Shown here: positions 13,669 to 21,515 of the stretch, piece after piece
Layout of the letters: every line of letters begins with the position of its first letter
How positions within the stretch are numbered: position 1 is the stretch's first letter
Assembly (NCBI GenBank): GCA_000435475.1
Contig: FR896044.1
Span: 1-21,551, forward strand
Direction of reading: 5' to 3'
From: Cryptobacterium sp. CAG:338
GTDB lineage: Bacteria; Actinomycetota; Coriobacteriia; Coriobacteriales; Eggerthellaceae
Length of the DNA stretch: 21,551 bases
Position numbers and translations under genes: made by a program
The notes under the pieces: model-generated
Told to the model about the DNA's origin: nothing
The model's database searches: none
The model's input: the letters and a program-made list of their open reading frames with translations, nothing else

Positions 13669-16314
13669 TTAGGAAAGGCTCCTTAATACGTATTGCAGAA
13701 TTCCGCCATTATAGAAATACGCACCTTCAGTTGGCGTGTCAATTCGCACAATCGCCTTAAAGGACACCTTCGACCCATCCTGCTTTGTAGCAACAACGTC
13801 TACAACCGAGGGATCAGGTAGCCCACGAGAAAAGTCAATCGAGGCGATAGTGATTACTTCGCTTCCATCTAAGCCAAGCGATTGTGCATTTTCACCTTCC
13901 TCGAACTGTAAAGGCAAAATACCCATACCGATCAAATTGGAACGGTGGATACGCTCAAAGCTCTCTGCAAACACCGCACGAACACCCTGAAGCATAGGAC
14001 CCTTTGCTGCCCAGTCACGAGAAGAGCCACTACCATACATCTTGCCTGCAAGAACCACTAAAGGAATTTGCTGCTCTTGATAGTGCTTCGCCGCATCGTA
14101 GACGGCCTTTATTTCGCCATCAAGAAAATCTTTAGTCCATCCACCTTTTTTGCCCTCTGCCAATTTATTGGTCAGTTTCACATTGGCAAAAGCTCCGCGC
14201 ATCATTACTTCATGGTTGCCGCGACGAGCACCGTAGGTATTAAAGTCCTGCACCGTAACTCCATGATCCTCAAGATAACGAGCTGCGGGAGAATCACTCG
14301 CGATAGATCCCGCAGGAGAAATATGATCTGTCGTAATAAAATCTCCCACATTGAGAAGCACTCGCGCATTCTCGATTGCCTTTGGCGCTTCTGGTTTCTT
14401 GGTCATGCCGTCAAAATACGGAGCACGACGCACATACGTTGACTCCGGATCCCACGCAAAAACATCACTGGCTTCTTTTCCTAGCGAACGCCACGCCTCA
14501 TCACCCTCAAAGAGACCCTCTCCTGCGCGGTCGAAAACTTCTTTTGTGCAGCACTCGTCAAGCAGCTCTTTTACCTCTGAGGCATTTGGCCAAATATCAC
14601 GCAAGAAAACTTCTGTTCCGTCTTCTCTTACTCCCATTGGTTGAGTTTCAAAATCAAAATCCATTGTTCCTACCAGCGAGTAGGCAATAACCAATGCAGG
14701 AGAACAGAGATAGTTCTGGGAAACATCGGGAGAAATGCGGCCTTCAAAATTTCTGTTGCCAGAAAGAATGCTTGCCAACTCAATGTCGTTTGCTATCTCA
14801 TGCATGAAGGGCAAAATAGGACCAGAATTTCCGATACAGCTCATGCATCCAAAACCACAAGTATAGAACCCTAAATCACGAAGTGCTGGCATAAGACCTG
14901 CTGCATCCAAAATATCTTCGGTTGCACGCGATCCTGGTGCGAGAATAGTTTTTACCCAAGGCTTAGGATGTAGTCCTGCTGCCTGAGCATTTCTTGCCAA
15001 TACTCCTGCCGCCAACATCATGCTTGCATCAGTTGCCGTAGTGCAGCTCGTAACAGCAGCAATAGCAAGAGCACCATGAGAGAGTTCCTGAGTTTCGCCT
15101 AAGATGTTTACCTCTACTGTCTTTTCAGTGTCAAGCTTACGTTCTGAGCAGATTCGATCAAAAGCCTGCTTTGCTCGAGTGACATCTATACGATCATGCG
15201 GACGGGAAGGTCCTGCAACACTTCGAGTGACGCTAGAAAGGTCGATTTCGAGAACTTTCGAATAGACTCGCTGGGTTGAATCAGGATCATTCCAAAAACC
15301 TTGCGCCTTCGCATAAGCTTCCACCAAGGCGATATGTTCCTCACTCCTGCCCGTAAGACGCAGATAATCAAGAGTTTTTTCATCTACCGGGAATAAGGTG
15401 CACGTTGAACCATATTCAGGCGTCATATTGGAAATACATGCACGCTGAGTAGCACTCAAGCTGTTGAGTCCTTCTCCAAAACACTCAACAAAGCATCCCA
15501 CAACCCCTTCTTCTCGAAGCATCTGCGCAAAGGTAAGCGAGACATCCATTGCGCTCACTTCTTCAGAAAGCTTACCGGTGAGCTTTACCCCGATAACGCG
15601 CGGAACAAGCGTAGTAATAGGCTGTCCAAGGGCTGCTGCTTCCGCCTCAATACCGCCAACGCCCCAACCAAGTACGCCAATACCATTTGCCGTTGGTGTG
15701 TGAGAGTCCGTTCCTACGAGCGTATCAAAATAAGCAACTTTCTTTTCGTCTTCCTCGCGAGTCATAACCACCTGAGCAAAACGCTCAATGTTAAGCTGAT
15801 GGCATATGCCGACTCCAGGAGGAACGATACGAACATTCTTAAATGATTCTTGAGCCCATTTCAAAAATTCATAACGTTCTTTGTTTCGACCGAACTCTAG
15901 AGCCATATTATTCTTAAGCGCATCGGCGCAACCAGCCTCATCAGCAATAACAGAATGGTCTATTACCAAATCGCAAGGCACTTGTGGATTAATATTTTTT
16001 GGGTCGCCACCCAATTCGATACACGCTTCACGCATGATAGCAAAGTCAACAAAAACGGGGACACCTGTGAAATCCTGGAACAAAACACGTGCCGGAGAAA
16101 ACTCAATTTCACTTCCTACTTCGCCCGAAAGACCCGCCTGCACAAGGCGATCTGCAAGCTTAGCAGCATGTTCATCATTTGGCGCTAAGCGAAGAATATT
16201 TTCTAAAAGGACCGTAAGCGAATAGGGTAACTTTTCGTGTCCTTCGATAGCAGACACGGGATAATACGTATAGGATGTATTACCAACTTGCAAGACGCTT
16301 GAGCGGTTATTCAT
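13669..16314 (-). CDS. acnA: aconitate hydratase (AcnA type)
   Basis: An 881-residue cytoplasmic Fe-S enzyme that isomerises citrate to isocitrate; length and order of parts fit the AcnA/IRP1 group. Cys424, Cys490 and Cys493 (TSCT; GFGCMSCIGNSGP) are the [4Fe-4S] ligands, with the same 66- and 3-residue spacing as in E. coli AcnA. Other active-site stretches are present: VGTDSHTPTANGIGVLGWGV, GNRNFEGR and GSGSSRDWAAKGP. One oddity: after TSCT the usual Asn-Thr-Ser is Thr-Ala-Thr. GAGGGAG stands 3-4 nt before the ATG, a tight spacing. It follows the isocitrate dehydrogenase gene by 127 nt, so the two give citrate to 2-oxoglutarate, probably for glutamate synthesis. Confidence 0.96.
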   Translation of the reverse strand: MNNRSSVLQVGNTSYTYYPVSAIEGHEKLPYSLTVLLENILRLAPNDEHAAKLADRLVQAGLSGEVGSEIEFSPARVLFQDFTGVPVFVDFAIMREACIELGGDPKNINPQVPCDLVIDHSVIADEAGCADALKNNMALEFGRNKERYEFLKWAQESFKNVRIVPPGVGICHQLNIERFAQVVMTREEDEKKVAYFDTLVGTDSHTPTANGIGVLGWGVGGIEAEAAALGQPITTLVPRVIGVKLTGKLSEEVSAMDVSLTFAQMLREEGVVGCFVECFGEGLNSLSATQRACISNMTPEYGSTCTLFPVDEKTLDYLRLTGRSEEHIALVEAYAKAQGFWNDPDSTQRVYSKVLEIDLSSVTRSVAGPSRPHDRIDVTRAKQAFDRICSERKLDTEKTVEVNILGETQELSHGALAIAAVTSCTTATDASMMLAAGVLARNAQAAGLHPKPWVKTILAPGSRATEDILDAAGLMPALRDLGFYTCGFGCMSCIGNSGPILPFMHEIANDIELASILSGNRNFEGRISPDVSQNYLCSPALVIAYSLVGTMDFDFETQPMGVREDGTEVFLRDIWPNASEVKELLDECCTKEVFDRAGEGLFEGDEAWRSLGKEASDVFAWDPESTYVRRAPYFDGMTKKPEAPKAIENARVLLNVGDFITTDHISPAGSIASDSPAARYLEDHGVTVQDFNTYGARRGNHEVMMRGAFANVKLTNKLAEGKKGGWTKDFLDGEIKAVYDAAKHYQEQQIPLVVLAGKMYGSGSSRDWAAKGPMLQGVRAVFAESFERIHRSNLIGMGILPLQFEEGENAQSLGLDGSEVITIASIDFSRGLPDPSVVDVVATKQDGSKVSFKAIVRIDTPTEGAYFYNGGILQYVLRSLS

Positions 16315-16441
16315 CGGCTCCCTCTTTCTTGAAAACTCTCTATCTAGCAGATTTTCTAACTCTGTCTTGTTTATTTGCTTTGGTCTGTCTTACTTTTAGG
16401 CTTCAGATTAAATCCACCTTGTCGCATCAAAACTCTTTCAG

Positions 16442-17530
16442 CTACGACAAAGCAGCAATGAGTGCATCAGTAAACTGAGTACACGTTGCAGGGCTCTGGT
16501 TTGAACCTACTGCTTTGCAGATATCTGCAGTAAGCACGTTACCTTGAGCATATACTTCGCGCACAGCAGAACGAATCTTTTCTGCAATCTCCATTTCACC
16601 AAGATGGTCTAACATCATCGCTGCGGAAAGAATTTCAGCAGTTGGATTGCAGAGATCCTTCCCCGCAATATCTGGAGCTGACCCGTGTACCGCTTCGAAA
16701 ATCGCGTAATCTGGCCCGATATTTGCACCAGGCGCAATGCCTAATCCGCCCACTAAGCCCGCACAAAGATCGCTTGCGATATCACCATATAAATTCGGAA
16801 ATACAATTACCTCGAATTGGGAAGGATCCATAACAATATTCATGCAGAAGGCATCAATGATATTGTCATTAAAATCAACCTTGCCCTCATATTCCTTAGC
16901 TACTTCACGAGCAACCTTTAAAAATAAGCCATCAGAATACTTCATAATATTTGCTTTATGGGCTGCGGTTACTTTCTTCTTACCATGTTTAAGGGCATAT
17001 TCAAAAGCAAAGCGAACAATATTTTGTGATGCCGTTACGGAGATCGGTTTAATAGAAATACCTGAATCAGGACGGATAGTACCCGCATTTTGTTCCTGAC
17101 AAAAGGCAATGAGATCTTTTGCTCCCTGGCTTCCTTCTTCAAACTCGATACCCGCATAAAGGTCTTCGGAGTTTTCACGAACGATAACAAGATCAACATC
17201 AGAATAGCGCCCGCCTGCACCAGGAATAGACATAACAGGACGCAAGCATACATTCAAGTTAAGAGATTTACGCAATGCTACATTAACGCTTCTAAATCCT
17301 GTTCCTACCGGAGTAGTAATAGGTCCCTTAATTGCAACCTTATTACGACGAACTGCTTCGATGGTGCTTTCCGGCAAAGGAGTACCACAGGCATCCATCA
17401 TATGTGCGCCCGCTTCAGCAATTTCCCATTCGATATCTGCGCCTGCAGCTTTTACCACTCGTTGCATAGCCGCCGTCGTTTCAAGCCCGATACCATCTCC
17501 CGGAATTAAGGTCACCGTATGTTTTGCCAT
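16442..17530 (-). CDS. isocitrate dehydrogenase, NAD-type
   Basis: A 362-residue enzyme of the isocitrate/isopropylmalate dehydrogenase family, oxidatively decarboxylating isocitrate to 2-oxoglutarate. GPITTPVGTGFRSVNVALRK with the Ser-x-Asn-x-x-Leu-Arg substrate loop fits isocitrate and not isopropylmalate. The metal site is seen in NLYGDIASDL. HGSAPDIAGKD carries Asp at the cofactor-selecting position where NADP enzymes of the E. coli type have Lys-Tyr, so NAD is expected. The ATG at 17530 has GAGGAGA upstream; a TTG one codon earlier is not needed. It lies first in an operon with acnA. Homoisocitrate dehydrogenase is the alternative, but the acnA neighbour favours isocitrate. Confidence 0.88.
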   Translation of the reverse strand: MAKHTVTLIPGDGIGLETTAAMQRVVKAAGADIEWEIAEAGAHMMDACGTPLPESTIEAVRRNKVAIKGPITTPVGTGFRSVNVALRKSLNLNVCLRPVMSIPGAGGRYSDVDLVIVRENSEDLYAGIEFEEGSQGAKDLIAFCQEQNAGTIRPDSGISIKPISVTASQNIVRFAFEYALKHGKKKVTAAHKANIMKYSDGLFLKVAREVAKEYEGKVDFNDNIIDAFCMNIVMDPSQFEVIVFPNLYGDIASDLCAGLVGGLGIAPGANIGPDYAIFEAVHGSAPDIAGKDLCNPTAEILSAAMMLDHLGEMEIAEKIRSAVREVYAQGNVLTADICKAVGSNQSPATCTQFTDALIAALS

Positions 17531-17654
17531 CAATCTCTCCTCGGTAAATCTACTAACAAGTCTTTTACGGCAGAATTAACTTTTATTGAATCTATAGACG
17601 TATGTAAGTGTAGCTTTGTAGCGCTCTATCATAGTGGAGTATTGAAAAATGTAA

Positions 17655-17711
17655 CGTAGATTTCTCTACGCGGCTCTCTAGAAACGACCATAGACGTCAC
17701 CTTTCTAGAGA
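17655..17711 (-). promoter_or_regulatory. Two inverted repeats upstream of idh-acnA
   Basis: TCTCTAGAAA (17675-17684) is perfectly inverted as TTTCTAGAGA (17702-17711) across 17 nt, and CGTAGA/TCTACG with a 4-nt loop lies at 17655-17670. They sit 125-180 nt upstream of the idh start, upstream of a TATGAT -10-like box on the minus strand (17633-17628; the -35 is weak). They could be sites for a regulator of the operon. No binding protein can be named. Confidence 0.35.
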
Positions 17712-17727
17712 ATTCACTCGCTACCCT

Positions 17728-17756
17728 TTATAAAAAAGCGCTCATTGAGCGCTTTT
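17728..17756 (-). terminator. Terminator of the HEAT-like gene
   Basis: A 10-bp perfect stem, AAAAGCGCTC / GAGCGCTTTT, with a 3-nt loop (17734-17756) is followed on the minus strand by TTATAAA. It lies 22 nt past the stop at 17778. Confidence 0.88.
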
Positions 17757-17777
17757 AAAGAATACCTTTATTACCTT

Positions 17778-18380
17778 TTAAGCAAGATTATCTATGATCT
17801 GCTGGCTGCGACGTTTAAGTGCTCCTTTGCTGTGCTGCGCATCGAAAGCAACTCTTTCGCTTAAGCCTTCTTTAACCTCTGGAGCAAGTTTGCCCGTAGA
17901 AAAAGAAATGAGCGCGGTTAGCATATCCTGATATTCATAATCGCCGTGGTAACACTGTATTGCCTCATCAAGAAGTGGCCACACTTTTTGAGAACGATTT
18001 TCAGTCGTAGCACCAAGAGTACACAAAAAACGAAGTGCCGACAGACGAACAAAACCATTATCTTCATCAAAAAGCGCCGTTTCTGCGCCAGCAATTCCCT
18101 TATCGCAGGTACGAGAATCGAAAGGAACGAGCTCGGTAAGCACATCAAGGGATTCCCAACGCGTCTGAGCTTCAGGTCGATTGAGAGCATCAATAAAATC
18201 GTTAGTGTAAGGAACAAGCACTTCGGGATCGAGTTTTGCAACTTGAGCAAGCACAGATGAAGCATTTTGACGATCACGTCGCGTTGAACCAGCCAAGGCA
18301 AGAACTACTTCTTTGATTAAATCTTTTGATTGAAGAAGTCGCGCCGCAAGGTCTTTTGCGCTCTGTGTTTTTTCACTCAT
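17778..18380 (-). CDS. HEAT/ARM-repeat-like helical protein, unknown function
   Basis: A 200-residue, all-helical, soluble protein with no signal or membrane segment. Repeating helix pairs of HEAT type can be seen, for example RRDRQNASSVLAQVAKLDPE (about 34-53), ETRW-like AQTRWESLDVLTELVPFD (71-88) and NGFVRLSALRFLCTLGATTE (about 108-127). Such folds are scaffolds for protein or nucleic-acid binding; the partner is unknown. It starts at an ATG with CGGAGGATATTC before it. It stands alone between two minus-strand units and has its own terminator. A TGTGATAAT extended -10-like box lies in the upstream gap. I have seen similar short proteins only as conserved hypotheticals of Coriobacteria, which is recollection and not evidence. 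Confidence 0.7.
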   Translation of the reverse strand: MSEKTQSAKDLAARLLQSKDLIKEVVLALAGSTRRDRQNASSVLAQVAKLDPEVLVPYTNDFIDALNRPEAQTRWESLDVLTELVPFDSRTCDKGIAGAETALFDEDNGFVRLSALRFLCTLGATTENRSQKVWPLLDEAIQCYHGDYEYQDMLTALISFSTGKLAPEVKEGLSERVAFDAQHSKGALKRRSQQIIDNLA

Positions 18381-18612
18381 GAATATCCTCCGTTCGGTCC
18401 TTTTTTTTGAGTAATCTCAGAAAAAGAAACCAAGCTCATAACTCAATGTTTAATTATCACATTTCATTATAATCGTTATACTTAAAAGTTCGGAGGATAT
18501 CGGTATTCAAAACACCCTTTCAACAAAGGGGCATAAAAGAACCCATTTGTCACACAACGCAACGATTGCAGCTTGCAACACGATGAAAGTCACCTACGAC
18601 ACAGCAAGTTGC
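18381..18612. other. Gap between lysR and the HEAT-like gene
   Basis: This is a 232-nt gap. It holds the AT-rich promoter area of the HEAT-like gene (TGTGATAAT on the minus strand near 18453-18461), a 10-bp inverted repeat ATATCCTCCG/CGGAGGATAT at 18383-18392 and 18491-18500 that includes the gene's ribosome site, and a weak CCCTTT/AAAGGG hairpin at 18515-18530 followed by TGTTTTG on the minus strand, a possible lysR terminator. I see no gene. Confidence 0.4.
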
Positions 18613-19488
18613 TTATTCTTTGCACGCTTCGGCAAAGTAATCAATTAAAAACTTTTTGAGCGCATCAACCTTAGGCGAAGTAGGGGCATTTTCGGGAACG
18701 CGCAAATAGAGGTAACGCGTTCTTTTCACATCGCTCAAAGGAACATACACCAGATCATCCCTGCTGTCATTTGCCCAGGTGACCATTGGCGCTAGGGTAA
18801 TTCCCACTCCACGTGCGACCATTTCCTGTATTTGGGTATAGGACTGGTTCTCCATATACAAGTTCGGACTAAAGCCTGCTTCTTGAAACATGCTGTCCAC
18901 AATGTTACGCAATGAGCCCACTGGATTCACAATAAATGGTTCATTATATAGGTCTGCCAAAGCAACCGTTTTTTGTGACGCGTATTCAGAGTTCTTTGAC
19001 ACGAGAAGAGCAATGCATTCTTTTCCTAAAAGCGTATACTCTCCCCCTTGATGATATTTAGGAGAAGCAAAAAATATCAAATGAGGTATTTCTTCGGTGT
19101 AGTCCGTTTTTTTAGAATCGCTCATCCGCAACAACACCTGAGGATGCATTTCCTTAAAACGCATCAGGATGGTTTCGTTATTCCCCATAGGAACAGGTGC
19201 ATAAAGAGTAATTACGTGCTCTTTCTTTTTCTGATAGAGCTCAACTTCAAGCGAAACACGATCAAGAGCATTAAGCGCTGTATTAGCGCAACGCAAGGCA
19301 ATTTTACCCGCATCATTAAGTACTAGCGTTCTGCCTTTGCGGTCAAAAAGTTGCACACCCGTTTCTTCTTCAATTTGGCGAAGGGCGCGTGAAAGAGAAG
19401 GTTGTGAAATATGAAGCTTATCAGCAGCTTCACTCATCGTTTTGGATTCTGCAATGGCCTTAAAGTAATACAACTGATGAAAATCCAT
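18613..19488 (-). CDS. LysR-family transcriptional regulator
   Basis: A 291-residue protein of normal LysR length. The N-terminal winged helix-turn-helix is textbook: FHQLYYFKAIAESKTMSEAA, then LHISQPSLSRALRQIEEETG (27-46) and LFDRKGRTLVL (47-58). Residues about 90-285 form the two-lobed effector domain, whose ligand is unknown. AAGGAGG lies 7-8 nt before the ATG, and two further AAAGGAG copies stand upstream in a 14-bp tandem repeat. It lies just downstream of the aroD-ydiB-like pair on the same strand, separated by a hairpin. I infer that it may regulate that pair, perhaps in response to quinate, shikimate or an aromatic intermediate. Confidence 0.92.
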   Translation of the reverse strand: MDFHQLYYFKAIAESKTMSEAADKLHISQPSLSRALRQIEEETGVQLFDRKGRTLVLNDAGKIALRCANTALNALDRVSLEVELYQKKKEHVITLYAPVPMGNNETILMRFKEMHPQVLLRMSDSKKTDYTEEIPHLIFFASPKYHQGGEYTLLGKECIALLVSKNSEYASQKTVALADLYNEPFIVNPVGSLRNIVDSMFQEAGFSPNLYMENQSYTQIQEMVARGVGITLAPMVTWANDSRDDLVYVPLSDVKRTRYLYLRVPENAPTSPKVDALKKFLIDYFAEACKE

Positions 19489-19510
19489 TGCGCCCCTCCT
19501 TTTAAATTCA

Positions 19511-19538
19511 CTACTCCTTTAGAACTACTCCTTTAGAA
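19511..19538. repeat. Perfect 14-bp tandem duplication upstream of lysR
   Basis: CTACTCCTTTAGAA occurs twice in direct succession (19511-19524 and 19525-19538). On the minus strand each unit is TTCTAAAGGAGTAG and carries a Shine-Dalgarno-like AAAGGAG, so lysR has three such sites in a row, only the nearest being properly spaced from the ATG at 19488. Confidence 0.75.
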
Positions 19539-19645
19539 ATAGCGTATGTTACCCCAAATAATCTTCAATAAGATCATTATCAATTTCTTCGTTTTGCGCT
19601 CATTCATAAACGGAGCATGAGTAAAAGACAACGACCTAATACCAA

Positions 19646-19681
19646 GGATGTCCTGTGAGCTATACACCCTACAGGACATCC
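19646..19681 (-). terminator. Hairpin after the ydiB-like gene, probable terminator
   Basis: An 11-bp perfect stem, GGATGTCCTGT / ACAGGACATCC, with a 14-nt loop begins 14 nt past the aroE-like stop. On the minus strand it is followed by TTGGTATTA, so the T run is poor. It may terminate weakly or protect the 3' end of the mRNA. The rest of the gap 19489-19694 holds the tandem repeat and AT-rich sequence. Confidence 0.55.
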
Positions 19682-19694
19682 CCAAATAGCTTAA

Positions 19695-20579
19695 TTATTC
19701 TTCAGGAAACAGCTCATCCAAAATTTCTTGAGTAGGCATCTTAACGCCATACCAAATTTCTTCTCCTGTTGCTGCCTGTTCAATCATCATGCCAATACCG
19801 CCGATGATCTTGCAACCCTTAGCTTCTGCATCCTTAAGAATTTGAGTCATACGAGGGTGATATACCGCATCCGCTACTGCCATTCCCTCTTTGATAAGCT
19901 CTGCTGGAACAGGAGTTTCCCCTGCGCTGTCACCCATTCCAACAGGAGTAGCATTGATAAGAATATCGGATTCCGCAATAGCCTCTGCCATTTCGTCCTT
20001 GCTTTCAAACGCGTGGAGAATCATTTCAGCGCCCGTCTTCTCCTGAACGCGTGGAAGAAGTGTTGTTGCGCGAGTATAAGAAGGACCACCTTCGCGTGCG
20101 AAAACGTGAACTTTCTTTGCACCATCAAGAGCAGCCTGAACTAAAATTGCAGAACCAGCACCACCAGGTCCTAATACGGTAATGGTCTTACCTTCAATTT
20201 CTTCTCCATGATTGCGAATGTTTTGCATCATGCCTGTACCATCGGTGTTGTGACCAGTGATGCGACCATCCTCTTCTTTCTTTAGCACATTTACCGCACC
20301 CATAAGCTCTGCACTATCAGACAGGCCATCGAGCAAAGGAATAATTGCCTGCTTGCAAGGCATGGTTACATTGCTGCCATCCCAGCCGTCCATGCGTTTC
20401 ATTGCCGCAATGATATCTGGTAGATCATCTTGCTTAACATCGAATACTACATAGATTGAATCAACATCAAGTTTTTCAAACGAAAGGTTATGAGTAGCTG
20501 GTGACATCGAATGACGAATAGGGCTACCCAAAAGGCTAATTAGATGAGTGTGACCACTAATCTCAGTTTTCTGTGACAT
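19695..20579 (-). CDS. shikimate/quinate dehydrogenase (AroE/YdiB family)
   Basis: A 294-residue enzyme that reduces 3-dehydroshikimate (or 3-dehydroquinate) with a nicotinamide cofactor, or works in reverse. Substrate-site residues are present: Ser24 and Ser26 (IRHSMSP), catalytic Lys76 (NVTMPCKQ), Asn97 (GAVN) and Asp113 (HNTDGTG). The dinucleotide loop is GPGGAG (137-142). Instead of the NRT motif of NADP-specific AroE it has FARE, and the following stretch to RVQEKTGAE resembles E. coli YdiB (FNRRDEFF..RVNENTD), a quinate/shikimate dehydrogenase able to use NAD. MPCK replaces the usual MPNK/IPHK. GAGGGAG precedes the ATG. It follows aroD by 67 nt, the same partnership as ydiB-aroD in E. 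coli. Confidence 0.85.
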   Translation of the reverse strand: MSQKTEISGHTHLISLLGSPIRHSMSPATHNLSFEKLDVDSIYVVFDVKQDDLPDIIAAMKRMDGWDGSNVTMPCKQAIIPLLDGLSDSAELMGAVNVLKKEEDGRITGHNTDGTGMMQNIRNHGEEIEGKTITVLGPGGAGSAILVQAALDGAKKVHVFAREGGPSYTRATTLLPRVQEKTGAEMILHAFESKDEMAEAIAESDILINATPVGMGDSAGETPVPAELIKEGMAVADAVYHPRMTQILKDAEAKGCKIIGGIGMMIEQAATGEEIWYGVKMPTQEILDELFPEE

Positions 20580-20646
20580 AATTGCTCCCTCTTTCTGTTT
20601 ATCCCTTTTTATCTAACAATCAGTGTAAGCGTCATAAAAACGATGC

Positions 20647-21414
20647 TTATTCTAATACCTCGTGCAAATCATCCATAATACGAATAGCTTGTTCAACCTG
20701 AACCTGACCAGGTGCAGAAGCCTTTTCTAATGAGCAGAAGGTAATAGCAGAACCGAAAAGCTCACCCGCTAAACGCGTAATACTTCCTTCACGACCCATA
20801 GCCATGGTCAGAAGAGGTTTATCGCTATGAATACGAGACATCTCCTCGGTTGCGGCAAGAAGCTTCAATGCATCCTGAGCGCCTTTTGCCATCGTGGCAA
20901 TCTTGGGAATATCAGCGCCCAAATCAGCCATATGTGTCAAGAGAGAAACCATCCATTCAACCGATGGAGTACCTGCAAAATTATGGTAAGAAATTACGGT
21001 CTTTACCTTATGCTGCTGCGCGCATGCAACAAGCTCGAGTACCGCAGCATCACCGATCCAAGTTTCAATATCAACTAGATCGATTGCTTCAGCCTCAATA
21101 ATTGCCTTATTAAGCGCTACATATTCTTCAACAGGAATGGTAAGCTGGCCACCTTGGCTTGTAGAACGGAATGTAAAAAGATAAGGATTATTCTGTAAAG
21201 CTTTCCCAATCTCAACAGACTGCTTTGCCATTGCCTCAGGATCGTGAACATCAGCAGCAAAATCACCGCGCCACTCAAAACATTCAACTCCTGCAGCAAT
21301 GCCTTTTTGAATAAGCTCCACATTTTCTTCTGCATGAGCTCCCATTAGAGAAATGATTGTCTTTGGACGACCTTCACCAAGTTTTACACCTTTGATATCG
21401 ATAGGTTGCGTCAT
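20647..21414 (-). CDS. aroD: type I 3-dehydroquinate dehydratase
   Basis: A 255-residue TIM-barrel enzyme converting 3-dehydroquinate to 3-dehydroshikimate through a Schiff base. The catalytic pair is present: His144 (ISYHNF) and Lys171 (DIPKIATMAK), matching His143/Lys170 of the Salmonella enzyme as I recall. Glu47 and Arg49 (FEWRGD), Arg83 (FRS) and the GREGSITRLAGELFGSAITF stretch bind substrate. Type I enzymes work in both aromatic biosynthesis and quinate breakdown. AGGAGGGATC stands just before the ATG. It is first in a probable operon with the YdiB-like gene; an AT-rich upstream region with a palindrome may bind the nearby LysR protein. Confidence 0.95.
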   Translation of the reverse strand: MTQPIDIKGVKLGEGRPKTIISLMGAHAEENVELIQKGIAAGVECFEWRGDFAADVHDPEAMAKQSVEIGKALQNNPYLFTFRSTSQGGQLTIPVEEYVALNKAIIEAEAIDLVDIETWIGDAAVLELVACAQQHKVKTVISYHNFAGTPSVEWMVSLLTHMADLGADIPKIATMAKGAQDALKLLAATEEMSRIHSDKPLLTMAMGREGSITRLAGELFGSAITFCSLEKASAPGQVQVEQAIRIMDDLHEVLE

Positions 21415-21495
21415 GATCCCTCCTACCTATTACTTATCAGTTACTTGTATAATAATTCCTAATTAATCAGTTTTTTATATCGTTTGAGTATTTGT

Positions 21496-21515
21496 ATATA
21501 TCATTTTTGATATAT
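21496..21515 (-). promoter_or_regulatory. Palindrome upstream of aroD, possible LysR-type operator
   Basis: ATATATCA-TTTT-TGATATAT is a perfect 8-bp inverted repeat around 4 nt, about 82 nt before the aroD start. Upstream placement and AT-rich dyads are usual for LysR-type sites, and a lysR gene lies at the other end of the cluster. In AT-rich sequence such a dyad can also arise by chance. The rest of 21415-21551 is AT-rich promoter-like sequence without a gene. Confidence 0.4.

Noticed and set aside
18507..18650. Small plus-strand gene starting at ATT with GGAGG upstream
   Set aside because: There is no normal start codon, it runs into the 3' end of lysR, and its translation shows nothing recognisable.
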